Assembly (NCBI RefSeq): GCF_018219815.1
Contig: NZ_JADMKU010000004.1
Location: 62,001-126,000 of the forward strand
Direction of reading: 5' to 3'
DNA: 64,000 bases
DNA from: Thalassovita aquimarina
GTDB taxonomy: Bacteria; Pseudomonadota; Alphaproteobacteria; Rhodobacterales; Rhodobacteraceae
Shown here: positions 52,336 to 61,298 of the stretch, in pieces
Layout: every line of letters begins with the position of its first letter
Position numbering within the stretch: the stretch's first letter is position 1
Made by a program: the position numbers and the translations under genes
The notes under the pieces: model-generated
Database searches by the model: none
The model's input: the letters and a program-made list of their open reading frames with translations, nothing else
What the model was told of the DNA's origin: nothing

Positions 52336-54741
52336 ATGAAGTCGCATTATCGTGTCGTGGTGATCGGCGGCGGCATCGTGGGGACGTCGGTTCTCTATCA
52401 CCTAGCCAAATTCGGCTGGCCCGACGTCTGCCTGATCGAACGCAAGGTCCTGACCGCCGGGTCCAGCTGGCACGCCGCCGGCGGGGTGCACGCGCTGAAC
52501 GCCGATCCGAACATCGCGGCACTGCAGGGTTACACGATCGACCTTCTGTCCGAGATCGAAAAGGAATCGGGCCAATCGATCGGCATGCACATGACCGGCG
52601 GCATGACGCTGGCCTCCACGCCGGAGCGTTGGGAATGGCTGCAATCGGCCTATCGCGTGTTCCAGACCATCGGCATCGAGGATTGCCGCCTGATCAGCGC
52701 CGAGGAAGCCGCCGCGCTGAACCCGCTGATGAACCCAGAAGGGGTGCAAGGCGCGCTCTGGGCCGACCGCGAAGGCTATGTCGACACCACCGGCACCGTG
52801 CACGCCTATGCCGGGGCGGCCAAGAAACGCGGCGCGACGGTGATCGAAAACAACCGGGTGCTGGAGCTCCACGAATTTCCCGACGGCTGGCAGGTGGTGA
52901 CCGAAAAGGGCATCATCACATGCGAACACGTGGTCAATGCCGCCGGGCTCTGGGCCAAGCAGGTCGGGCGCATGGCCGGGATCGAATTGCCGGTGTCGCC
53001 CTTGAACCACCACTACCTGATCACCGATACCATCCCCGAGGTCGCGGCATTGGACGAAGAACTGCCGATGATCATGGACCCCGAAGGCTTCACCTATATG
53101 CGGCAGGACCAGAAAGGGATGCTGCTGGGCATCTACGAGGCCGATCACGACCACTGGATGATGGACGGCGCGCCGTGGGATTACGGGTTCGAATTGCAGC
53201 AGGAAGATATCGGCCGGATCGAAAACGAATTGCTGAAGGGATTCGAACGCTACCCCTGCCTGAACGACGTCGGGATCAAGACATGGGTCAACGGCGCCTT
53301 CACCTTCTCGCCCGACGGCAACCCCTTGGTCGGGCCGGTGCGCGGCAAGCGCAATTACTGGTGCGCCTGCGCCGTGATGGCCGGATTCCTGCAAGGCGGC
53401 GGGGTCGGCAAATCGCTGGCCGAATGGATCATCCACGGCGAACCCGAGGCCGATATCTTCGGCATGGACGTGGCGCGCTACGGCGATTACGCCCAGAACA
53501 AGCGGTACATCAAGGGAACCACCGGGCAATTCTATTCCCGCCGCTTCGTGATGTCCTATCCCAACGAACAGCTTCCCGCGGGACGGCCAGCGCGTATGGC
53601 GCCGAGCTATTCCGACATGACGGCGGCGGGTTGCAGATGGGGCGTCAGCTACGGGCTGGAAGTGCCGCTCTACTTCGCCCCGCAAGGCTTCGAGGAAGCC
53701 CCGACGCTGAAACGGTCGAACGCCTTCGACATCGTGGGCGCGGAATGCAGGGCCACGCGCGACGCGGCCGGGCTGATCGACATCTCGGGCTATTCCCGGT
53801 TCGAAATCTGCGGACCGAATGCCGAAGCCTGGCTCGATCACCTGCTGGCCTGCAAACTGCCACCGGCGGGCCGCGCCAAACTGGCCCCGATGCTGTCCCC
53901 CGAAGGCAAGCTGAAAGGCGACCTGACCGTGTTCAACTGGGGCGACGGGACGTGGTGGCTGATGGGATCCTATTACCTGCGTGAATGGCACATGCGCTGG
54001 TTCACCGATCACATGGTCGACGGGATTACCGTGCGCGATATCGGCGACGGCACCGTCGGGTTTTCCATCGCCGGGCCGAAAAGCCTTGCCATCCTCCAAA
54101 GCCTGACCGACGGACCCATCGCCGAGTTGCCACTGATGGGCTGCGGGACCTTCGATATCGGGCTGACCCGGGCGCGTGTGGGACGGCTGTCGGTGACCGG
54201 CGAAAGGGGGTATGAAATCCACTGCTCGGCCGCCGATCACATCGCCTTGCGCCGGGCGCTGTTGCGGGCCGGGGCCGATCACGGGTTGCGCGAGGTCGGC
54301 TTCAACGCGGTGCTGTCGATGCGGCTGGAAAAAAGCTTCGGCATCTGGTCGGCGGAATTCACCCAAGGCTATACGGCGGGACAAACCGGGCTGGACCGCT
54401 GGATCGCCTGGGACAAGGGCGATTTCATCGGACGCGATGCGGCCCTGACAGAACGCGGCGGACCGGGCCCGGCGCAGGTTCTGGCGACGCTCGAGGTCGG
54501 CGCGGTTGACGCCGATTGCAGCGGCTACGAACCCGTCTGGCAAGGCGGCGAACGTGTCGGCTTCGTCACCTCGGGCGGCTATGGTCATTCGATCGGAAAA
54601 TCGCTGGCCATGGCGATGATCGATCGCGACAAGGCGGCCGAAGGGACCGAACTGACGGTACATGTGGTCGGCGTCGAACGCCCCGCGACGGTGATCGCGC
54701 CGTCGCCCTATGACCCCAGCGGCAAAGCGATGAGGGCGTGA
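52336..54741 (+). CDS. DMGDH-like FAD enzyme with GcvT folate domain, operon lead gene
   Basis: The protein has 801 residues from the ATG at 52336 with CGGAGGGA upstream. N-terminal FAD motif VVIGGGIVGTSVLYHLAKFG; His46 in SSWHAAGG is equivalent to the covalent flavin histidine of DMGDH. The C-terminal half is a GcvT-type folate domain that ends GYGHSIGKSLAMAMIDRDKA. It should oxidise a tertiary or secondary N-methyl amine and give methylene-THF. Directly coupled to mttB (stop and start share bases at 54739-54743). A likely substrate is dimethylglycine or the product of MttB. Confidence 0.88.
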   Translation: MKSHYRVVVIGGGIVGTSVLYHLAKFGWPDVCLIERKVLTAGSSWHAAGGVHALNADPNIAALQGYTIDLLSEIEKESGQSIGMHMTGGMTLASTPERWEWLQSAYRVFQTIGIEDCRLISAEEAAALNPLMNPEGVQGALWADREGYVDTTGTVHAYAGAAKKRGATVIENNRVLELHEFPDGWQVVTEKGIITCEHVVNAAGLWAKQVGRMAGIELPVSPLNHHYLITDTIPEVAALDEELPMIMDPEGFTYMRQDQKGMLLGIYEADHDHWMMDGAPWDYGFELQQEDIGRIENELLKGFERYPCLNDVGIKTWVNGAFTFSPDGNPLVGPVRGKRNYWCACAVMAGFLQGGGVGKSLAEWIIHGEPEADIFGMDVARYGDYAQNKRYIKGTTGQFYSRRFVMSYPNEQLPAGRPARMAPSYSDMTAAGCRWGVSYGLEVPLYFAPQGFEEAPTLKRSNAFDIVGAECRATRDAAGLIDISGYSRFEICGPNAEAWLDHLLACKLPPAGRAKLAPMLSPEGKLKGDLTVFNWGDGTWWLMGSYYLREWHMRWFTDHMVDGITVRDIGDGTVGFSIAGPKSLAILQSLTDGPIAELPLMGCGTFDIGLTRARVGRLSVTGERGYEIHCSAADHIALRRALLRAGADHGLREVGFNAVLSMRLEKSFGIWSAEFTQGYTAGQTGLDRWIAWDKGDFIGRDAALTERGGPGPAQVLATLEVGAVDADCSGYEPVWQGGERVGFVTSGGYGHSIGKSLAMAMIDRDKAAEGTELTVHVVGVERPATVIAPSPYDPSGKAMRA

Positions 54742-56285
54742 TGGATCAGCAGGCAAACTCCCGGCCTCGCCGCCGTGGCCGCGACCGCGGCGCCAAGGCG
54801 ACCCCGCAGCGGCAGGTGAATTACCGCCAGCTGCGCAATCCCTTCCCGCCGATGCCCGCCTTTTCCGAAGACCGCATCGCCGCGATCCACCACACCGCCC
54901 TGCGGGTGCTGGAAGAACAGGGGATGAAGGTGTTGCTGCCGCAGGCGCGGGCACTGTTCCGGCAGGCCGGGGCGCGGGTCGACGAGGCGTCCGGGATGGT
55001 GTTCGTCGGCCGCGATATCGTCGAGGCGGCGCTCGCCTCCGCGCCGCGTTCGATCCTGTGCCGCGCCGGGACGCGCGACCGCGACGTGTTGCTGGATCCC
55101 GGTGCACTGACCTTCCTGCCGGGATCGGGCACGCCGCATGCCACTGACCTGAAACGTGGCCGCCGCCCCGGCACCGGGCGGGATTTCCGCGAACTGGTGC
55201 AGATCGCCCAGCATTTCGACGTCATGCACATGCTGCCGCCGATGGTCGAACCGCAGGACATCCCGACCCAGACGCGCCATCTGTTCACCATGGAGGCGCA
55301 GTTGACGCTCAGCGACAAGCTGCCCTTTGTCTACGCCCGCGGTACCCCGCAGGTCGAAGACAGTTTTGAAATGCTGCACGATTTCCGCGGCCTGTCGGAC
55401 GCCGAATTTCGGGCCGCCCCCCACTGCTTCACCATCATCAACACAAATTCGCCGCGCGTTCTGGATATCCCGATGGCGCAGGGGCTGATCGATTTCGCCC
55501 GGTTCGGGCAGGTGTCGATCGTCACCCCGTTCACGCTGATGGGGGCGATGGCGCCGATCACCGTGGCCGGCGCGGTGATGCTGTCGCATGCCGAAGCGCT
55601 GGCGGCGATCACCCTGACCCAGCTGGCGAAACCCGGTGCGCCGGTGCTCTATGGCACGTTCACCTCGAACGTGGACATGAAATCGGGGGCGCCCGCCTTC
55701 GGCACACCGGAACATTTCAAGGCCTCGCTGGCGGCGGGGCAACTGGCGCGGCTGATCGGGCTGCCGTGGCGTTGCGCCGGCGGATCGGCAGCCAATCTCA
55801 ACGATGCGCAGGCGGCCAACGAAACCCAGTTCGCGCTCTGGGGCAGCCTGATGGCGGGGGCGACCGTGATCCTGCATTCCGCCGGTTGGCTGGAGGGCGG
55901 GTTGACCCTATCGTATGAAAAGATGATCACCGATATGGAAGTGCTTCAGATGGTGGCGGAAATGTGCGTCGCGGCGGCGGCCGAAGACAGCGACATCGCC
56001 TTCGACGCGCTGGCCGAAGTGGAACCTGCCGGCCATTTCTTCGGCGCTGCCCACACGTTGGAACGCTACCAGACCGAGTTCTATGACCCGCTGGTCGCGG
56101 ACTGGTCCAACTTCGGCACATGGACCGAAAAGGGTGAACGCAGCGCCAGCGAGCGGGCCAGCGATATCTGGCAGAACATCCTGTCCGAGGATGCCCGCCC
56201 CCCGGTCGATGGCGACCGGTTCGAGGCGATGCAGACCTTCATCGCCAAGCGAACCGCCGCCGGCGGCGCCCCACCGGAGAGCTGA
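54741..56285 (+). CDS. MttB-superfamily (trimethylamine methyltransferase-like) protein, non-pyrrolysine
   Basis: The protein has 514 residues. The central TIM-barrel-like part has family blocks seen here as GSGTPHATDLKRGRRPGTGR, PMVEPQDIP, TPFTLMGAMAPITVAGAVML and ANLNDAQAANETQFALWGSL, and the C-terminal HTLERYQTEFYDPLVADWSN. Archaeal MttB has pyrrolysine at an amber codon; this gene has no in-frame TAG, so it belongs with the non-pyrrolysine group, which includes betaine methyltransferases such as MtgB. Those enzymes need a corrinoid protein, and none is encoded in this window. The first 25 residues are unusually rich in Arg. It may remove the first methyl group of a quaternary amine. Confidence 0.87.
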   Translation: MDQQANSRPRRRGRDRGAKATPQRQVNYRQLRNPFPPMPAFSEDRIAAIHHTALRVLEEQGMKVLLPQARALFRQAGARVDEASGMVFVGRDIVEAALASAPRSILCRAGTRDRDVLLDPGALTFLPGSGTPHATDLKRGRRPGTGRDFRELVQIAQHFDVMHMLPPMVEPQDIPTQTRHLFTMEAQLTLSDKLPFVYARGTPQVEDSFEMLHDFRGLSDAEFRAAPHCFTIINTNSPRVLDIPMAQGLIDFARFGQVSIVTPFTLMGAMAPITVAGAVMLSHAEALAAITLTQLAKPGAPVLYGTFTSNVDMKSGAPAFGTPEHFKASLAAGQLARLIGLPWRCAGGSAANLNDAQAANETQFALWGSLMAGATVILHSAGWLEGGLTLSYEKMITDMEVLQMVAEMCVAAAAEDSDIAFDALAEVEPAGHFFGAAHTLERYQTEFYDPLVADWSNFGTWTEKGERSASERASDIWQNILSEDARPPVDGDRFEAMQTFIAKRTAAGGAPPES

Positions 56286-56286
56286 C

Positions 56287-57540
56287 ATGGCGAAACGCTA
56301 TTCCGCATGGAACCTCTTTCTTCAGGGGATGCGCGGCCACAAGGGCTGGGGCCAGGCCTGGCGTTCGCCCGAGCCGAAGAAACGCTATGACGTGATCGTC
56401 ATCGGCGGCGGTGGGCACGGATTGGCCACCGCTTACTACCTCGCGAAGAAACACGGCATCACCAATGTGGCGGTGCTGGAAAAGGGATGGCTGGGCGGCG
56501 GCAACACGGGCCGCAACACCACGGTGATCCGGTCGAACTACTTCTATCCCGAAAGCGTCGCGCTTTATGACCTGTCGGTGCGGCTCTACGAGGGACTGTC
56601 GCGGGATCTGAATTACAACGTGATGTTTTCCCAGCGCGGCGTCACCAACCTGTGCCATTCCGAACCGGAAATGGAAATGGCCGCGCGGCTGGTCAACGCC
56701 ATGCGCCTCAATGGCACCGACGCCGAATTGCTGGACGCCGATCAGCTGCGCAAATTCATCCCCGCGCTGAACATCCGCCCCGATGCCCGCCTGCCGATCC
56801 ACGGCGCCGTGTTGCAGCCGCGCGGCGGGACCGGGCGGCACGACGCGGTGGCCTGGGGCTTTGCCCGCGCCGCCGATGCCGCCGGGGTCGACATCATCCA
56901 GAATTGCGAAGTCTTGGATTTCCTGACCGAAGGCGGGCGCTGTGTCGGCGTGTCGACCAACCGGGGCGATATCCACGCCGGTCGCGTCGGCGCGGCGGTG
57001 GCCGGGCATTCCTCGGTGCTGGCGGAAAAGGCAGGCGTCGGGTTGCCGATCAATTCCTACGCGCTGCAGGCTTTCGTGTCGGAACCGCTGAAACCGGTGC
57101 TGGACACGGTACTGATTTCCCCGATCACCGGCACCTATGTCAGCCAGTCAGACAAGGGCGGATTGGTGATCGGCGGCGCGCTGGACCGGGTGCCGTCCTA
57201 TGGCCAGCGCGGCAACCTGCCGGTGCAGGAAGCCGTGATGGCGGGGCTGACCGAAATGCTGCCGATGCTGTCCAAGGTCAAGATCGTGCGCCACTGGGCC
57301 GGGATCGTCGATGTGACCCCGGACAGTTCCCCGATCCTAGGCCCCTCGGCGCTGCAGGGGCTCTATTTCAACTTCGGCTGGGGCACCGGCGGGTTCAAGG
57401 CGATCCCCGCCGGCGGCTATCTGTTCGCCCATATCCTTGCAACCGGCAGCCATCACGACATCAGCCGCCCGTTCGATCAAAACCGCTTCACCACCGGGCG
57501 CTTGATCGACGAAGGCGCAGCGTCCGGCATCGCGCATTAG
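56287..57540 (+). CDS. soxB: Sarcosine oxidase beta subunit
   Basis: The protein has 417 residues and carries the sarcosine-oxidising FAD site of heterotetrameric sarcosine oxidase. The dinucleotide motif is VIVIGGGGHGLATAYYLAKK (residues 36-55). His185 in GRHDAVAWGFARAAD corresponds to the histidine that holds FMN covalently in the Corynebacterium enzyme. The C-terminal block is WAGIVDVTPDSSPILGP then NFGWGTGGFKAIPAGG. It starts one base after the mttB stop. The genes follow the usual order B-D-A-G. Confidence 0.94.
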   Translation: MAKRYSAWNLFLQGMRGHKGWGQAWRSPEPKKRYDVIVIGGGGHGLATAYYLAKKHGITNVAVLEKGWLGGGNTGRNTTVIRSNYFYPESVALYDLSVRLYEGLSRDLNYNVMFSQRGVTNLCHSEPEMEMAARLVNAMRLNGTDAELLDADQLRKFIPALNIRPDARLPIHGAVLQPRGGTGRHDAVAWGFARAADAAGVDIIQNCEVLDFLTEGGRCVGVSTNRGDIHAGRVGAAVAGHSSVLAEKAGVGLPINSYALQAFVSEPLKPVLDTVLISPITGTYVSQSDKGGLVIGGALDRVPSYGQRGNLPVQEAVMAGLTEMLPMLSKVKIVRHWAGIVDVTPDSSPILGPSALQGLYFNFGWGTGGFKAIPAGGYLFAHILATGSHHDISRPFDQNRFTTGRLIDEGAASGIAH

Positions 57541-57548
57541 GAGGTTTC

Positions 57549-57815
57549 ATGCAGCTTTTCCCCTGCCCTTTCTGCGGCCCGCGCGACGAACACGAATTCC
57601 ATTTCGCCGGGGAGGCCGGCAAGGCGCGCCCCGACACCACACGCACCGTCAGCCCGGAGGGCTGGGCGCATTACCTGAACGATCAGCGCAACGAAAAAGG
57701 CCGCGTGCGCGAGGTCTGGATGCACCTGACCTGTTCCGAGCTTTTCGCGATGGAACGCGACAGCGTGACGATGGAGGTTCTGTCGTCCGCCCCGTTGCGG
57801 GAGGATGCGCAATGA
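57549..57815 (+). CDS. soxD: Sarcosine oxidase delta subunit
   Basis: The protein has 88 residues with a strong AGGAGG. It is the small zinc-binding subunit. Zinc ligands are Cys6 and Cys9 (CPFCG), His59 and Cys62 (MHLTC). In the family the last pair is usually His-x3-Cys, here His-x2-Cys, so one residue is missing, and Trp-Phe after the Cys is Leu-Phe. The rest of the subunit is normal (FHFAGEAGKARPD). It ends with an ATGA overlap into soxA. Confidence 0.9.
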   Translation: MQLFPCPFCGPRDEHEFHFAGEAGKARPDTTRTVSPEGWAHYLNDQRNEKGRVREVWMHLTCSELFAMERDSVTMEVLSSAPLREDAQ

Positions 57816-60610
57816 CTTCCCGCCGCACCGCCGAGGGCGGTCTGATCGACCGGTCGCGCCCGCTGCAATTCAGCTTCGACGGCAAGTCGTATCAGGGTTT
57901 CAAAGGCGACACACTGGTGTCGGCGCTCTTGGCCAACGGCGTGCGGGTCATGGGGCGCAGTTTCAAATATCACCGCCCGCGTGGACCGTGGGGGGCGTGG
58001 ATCGAAGATCCGAACGCGGTCTTCAACGTGACCCTGGATGGTGCTGAACTCCCCAACTGCCTGGGCGCCGCGACGATGCTGGAAACGGGCATGGAAGCGC
58101 GGTCTGTGAACGCCTTTCCCTCGGCCCGGTTCGATCTGAAGGGCGGGCTGGACCTTTTGCATCGCTGGCTTGGCGCGGGATTTTATTACAAGACCTTCAT
58201 CTGGCCCGACTGGCACCTGTTCGAACCGATGATCCGCCGCATGGCCGGGCTTGGCGAACTTAACACCGACCTTATCGACGGCTATGCCTCGGACCAGTTG
58301 CACGATCATTGCGAGGTTCTGATCGTCGGCGGCGGTGCAGCAGGGCTGGCGGTCGCACGCGCGGCAGCGGAGGCCGGTCAGGACGTGGTTCTGGTCGACG
58401 ACCACGACGTCGCGGGCGGCAGGCTCTATCAGCTCGACAGCGTCGAAGGACAAACGCCGCGCGATTGGGTCGACGATCAACTGGCGGCGATCGAAGCCGC
58501 AGGCGGCCGGGTGATGACCGCGACCACCGCCTTCGGCGTCTTCGACCACCGCTTGGTGGGGCTAGCGCAGCAGGGCGCGTTCGGCACCGCGCCGCGGCTG
58601 TGGCGGATACGGGCGGACCGGATCGTTCTGGCCAGCGGTGCGATCGACCGCCCCATCACCTTCGCCGACAATGACCGGCCCGGCGTGATGTCGTTGGACG
58701 CGGCCTGCGAATGGCTGGCGCGGTATGGCGTGTTGGCCGGGCGGGACATCGCGGTGTTGTCCAACAACAGCTTTGCCGCCCCCGCCGTGCGGATGCTGGC
58801 GCGGGCCGGGGCCAATGTCACCGAAATCGACCCAACCGACGGCGCGATCCGCGCCTTGGGCGGCAAGCGCCTGAAAGGGGTCGAAGTGGCGGGCAAACGC
58901 CACCCCGCCGACACCGTTCTGGTGTCGGGCGGCATGACCCCGCTGGTGCACCTGTGGCGCCATGCCGGCGGCAAGCTGGACTGGTGCGAGCAGCGACAGG
59001 CTTTCCTGCCCGGCGCGACACCAGAAGGCATGGCGGCTATCGGGGCGGCCAACGGCAGCTTCGACCTGGATCATGCGCTGGCCGAAGCCCGCGCGGTGGC
59101 CCGGCATGAACCCCGCCCTGACGGGACGGGCACCTACCGGCTTACCCCGCTCTGGCCGAAACCGGGGTCAAAAGGGCGGCAATGGATCGATTTCCAGCAT
59201 GACGTGACGCTGAAGGATATCGAACTGGCGGCGCGTGAAAACTATGTCTCGGTCGAGCATCTGAAACGCTACACCACGCTGGGCATGGCGCCGGATCAGG
59301 GCAAAACCTCGAATATGGCGGGGCTAGCGGCGATGGCGGCGATACAGGGCCGGGCGATTCCCGAGGTCGGCACCACCACTTTCCGCCCGCCCTTCGTGCC
59401 GCAGCCCATCGCGCTTTATTCCGGCCCCCATGCCGGGCAGCTTTATCATCCGCTGAAACGGCTGACGCTGGAAGCGCAGCACCGCGCGGCGAATGCGGCC
59501 CTGGGTGAATATGGCGGCTGGCTGCGCCCCGGCTGGTACGGGTCGGGCGATCCGAAATTCCATATCCGCGACGAGGTTGTGACAGCGCGCAAGGTGGCGG
59601 GCATCCTCGACGCCTCGCCGTTGGGCAAGATCGAGGTGATAGGGCCGGATGCCGAAAGGTTCGTCGATTTCATCTACTACAACACCGTCTCCACCCTGAA
59701 GCCGGGTCAAATCCGCTATGGTTTCATGCTGACGGAACGGGGCCATATCATGGATGACGGGGTCATCGCGCGGCTGGACCGGAACCGGTTCCTGATTTCC
59801 TGCTCCTCCTCCCATACCGATCACGTTCGAGCGCATCTCGAAACCTGGCGGCAGGACGGCAACGACCCCGACCGGATTTTCATCCACGACCTGACGCAAG
59901 CCTGGTCAACCGTCACCGTGACAGGCCCCAAGGCGCGCGACATCGTGGCGGCGCTGGACATACCGCTGGACCTGTCCGCAGGGGCTTTTCCTCATATGAC
60001 ACTGCACTACAGCAGCTTCGACGGCACCCCGGTGCGCATCGCGCGGGTCAGTTTCACTGGCGATCTGAGTTACGAGATCTCGATCCGCAGCAGCCGTGCC
60101 GCGGACCTGTGGCAGGCGCTTGCCGCTGCAGGCGAAAAGCTGGGGGCATGCCCGGTCGGGATCGAGGCGCTGTCAGTGCTGCGCGCCGAAAAGGGATACA
60201 TCCTGATCGGCAAGGATACCGAGGGCGAAACCATGCCGCATGACCTTGGCTTCGGCATCCCGCGACAGAAGAAAAGGGCCGCCTTTGTCGGCGACCGCAG
60301 CCTGCACATGGAGGGCGCCAACCGCGACGACCGCAAGCAGCTGGTCGGGTTCAGCGTGGAACCGGGCGCCCCGGCCCTGCCCGTTGGCGCGCATCTGGTC
60401 GGCGAAGGGGAACGGCCCCGCTCGCAAGGCTATGTCACCACCAGCCATGACAGCACGACGCTGGGTCACCCCATCGCACTTGGCCTGCTGGAACGCGGGG
60501 CCGACCGGATCGGCGAACGCGTCACCGCCTGGCACCAGGGACAGCGATTCACCGCGACGATCTGCGCCCCCTGTTTTTTCGATGCGGAAGGAGAGCGCCT
60601 GCATGCGTGA
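57812..60610 (+). CDS. soxA: Sarcosine oxidase alpha subunit
   Basis: The protein has 932 residues. The N-terminal ferredoxin-like domain without cysteines (PLQFSFDGKSYQGFKGDTLV, then GRSFKYHRPRGP) is followed by an NAD-binding domain with LIVGGGAAGLAVARAAAEAG at about residue 169 and a C-terminal GcvT-like folate domain (GYILIGKDTEGETMPHDLGF). It binds NAD and THF and receives formaldehyde equivalents from the beta subunit. It overlaps soxD and soxG. Slightly shorter than the usual 970-1000 residues. Confidence 0.94.
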   Translation: MTSRRTAEGGLIDRSRPLQFSFDGKSYQGFKGDTLVSALLANGVRVMGRSFKYHRPRGPWGAWIEDPNAVFNVTLDGAELPNCLGAATMLETGMEARSVNAFPSARFDLKGGLDLLHRWLGAGFYYKTFIWPDWHLFEPMIRRMAGLGELNTDLIDGYASDQLHDHCEVLIVGGGAAGLAVARAAAEAGQDVVLVDDHDVAGGRLYQLDSVEGQTPRDWVDDQLAAIEAAGGRVMTATTAFGVFDHRLVGLAQQGAFGTAPRLWRIRADRIVLASGAIDRPITFADNDRPGVMSLDAACEWLARYGVLAGRDIAVLSNNSFAAPAVRMLARAGANVTEIDPTDGAIRALGGKRLKGVEVAGKRHPADTVLVSGGMTPLVHLWRHAGGKLDWCEQRQAFLPGATPEGMAAIGAANGSFDLDHALAEARAVARHEPRPDGTGTYRLTPLWPKPGSKGRQWIDFQHDVTLKDIELAARENYVSVEHLKRYTTLGMAPDQGKTSNMAGLAAMAAIQGRAIPEVGTTTFRPPFVPQPIALYSGPHAGQLYHPLKRLTLEAQHRAANAALGEYGGWLRPGWYGSGDPKFHIRDEVVTARKVAGILDASPLGKIEVIGPDAERFVDFIYYNTVSTLKPGQIRYGFMLTERGHIMDDGVIARLDRNRFLISCSSSHTDHVRAHLETWRQDGNDPDRIFIHDLTQAWSTVTVTGPKARDIVAALDIPLDLSAGAFPHMTLHYSSFDGTPVRIARVSFTGDLSYEISIRSSRAADLWQALAAAGEKLGACPVGIEALSVLRAEKGYILIGKDTEGETMPHDLGFGIPRQKKRAAFVGDRSLHMEGANRDDRKQLVGFSVEPGAPALPVGAHLVGEGERPRSQGYVTTSHDSTTLGHPIALGLLERGADRIGERVTAWHQGQRFTATICAPCFFDAEGERLHA

Positions 60611-61109
60611 CGACCGCCACAGATGGGCCGCTCATGACGGCCGATGGCCCCGGTTCGATGCCCAGGGCATTTCCCTTGCAACTACCGAACCGGAGCGCCA
60701 GACGCTGATTTCGGGTCCTTCCATCCTGTCGCATTATCCCGGCGCAATCGAATGGCCGGACATCGCGACCGATGACAGCTATTCACTCTGCCTGCGGCGC
60801 GACCGGATTCTGCGGGTGAACGGGCTGGAGATGCCGGACGGCTGGAACCAGGAACAAGAACAGGCGGTGTCAGACGCAAGCGACGCCTATACCGTCTTCG
60901 ACCTGTCGGGCCCGAAAGCGCTGGACCTGCTGAAACATGGTGCGGAACTCAGCTTGCAGAAACCATCGCGCTCGGTCGCGCGGAATCTGTTCGGTTTTGG
61001 CGTGTTTCTTTACCGCTACGGGGCCGAGGACGGGTATCGGCTACATGTCCCCCGCGCCCAGGCGCACCCCGCCTGGCAGACCCTGACCCGACAGGCGGTC
61101 CGGCTCTGA
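60603..61109 (+). CDS. soxG: Sarcosine oxidase gamma subunit
   Basis: The protein has 168 residues from the ATG at 60603, inside the end of soxA (8-nt overlap). It resembles a single GcvT-like domain: YTVFDLSGPKALDLLKHGAEL in the middle and SRSVARNLFGFGVFLYRYGA near the end. The gamma subunit is the most variable one and this sequence is divergent, but the place in the operon is decisive. It completes the soxBDAG set and is the last gene of the operon. Confidence 0.85.
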   Translation: MRDDRHRWAAHDGRWPRFDAQGISLATTEPERQTLISGPSILSHYPGAIEWPDIATDDSYSLCLRRDRILRVNGLEMPDGWNQEQEQAVSDASDAYTVFDLSGPKALDLLKHGAELSLQKPSRSVARNLFGFGVFLYRYGAEDGYRLHVPRAQAHPAWQTLTRQAVRL

Positions 61110-61269
61110 CCCCGACGCCGGGCGGTTGCGTGCAGGCATCTGCAGCCTGCGCAAAGCCCCGGCCCAAATTGGTGCTGGGTTTCTTGCCGATCCGTTCCCC
61201 GGACCGGCGACCCCGTGCCGGAAAAGCTTCGCGAAACCGTCATCGCCCTGTGACATGGCGCGCCCAGAA

Positions 61270-61291
61270 CCGATTCATCCGAATGAATCGG
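61270..61291. promoter_or_regulatory. 22-bp palindrome just before phnF
   Basis: Arms CCGATTCAT (61270-61278) and ATGAATCGG (61283-61291) are exact inverted copies around CCGA. It ends seven bases before the phnF ATG and covers the ribosome-site position. This is a likely PhnF auto-operator or a hairpin that hides the translation start. Confidence 0.6.
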
Positions 61292-61298
61292 GACGACG

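Noticed and set aside
52402-55107. Long minus-strand open frame opposite the DMGDH-like and mttB genes
   Set aside because: Shadow frame caused by codon bias of the plus-strand genes; no ribosome site or domain.
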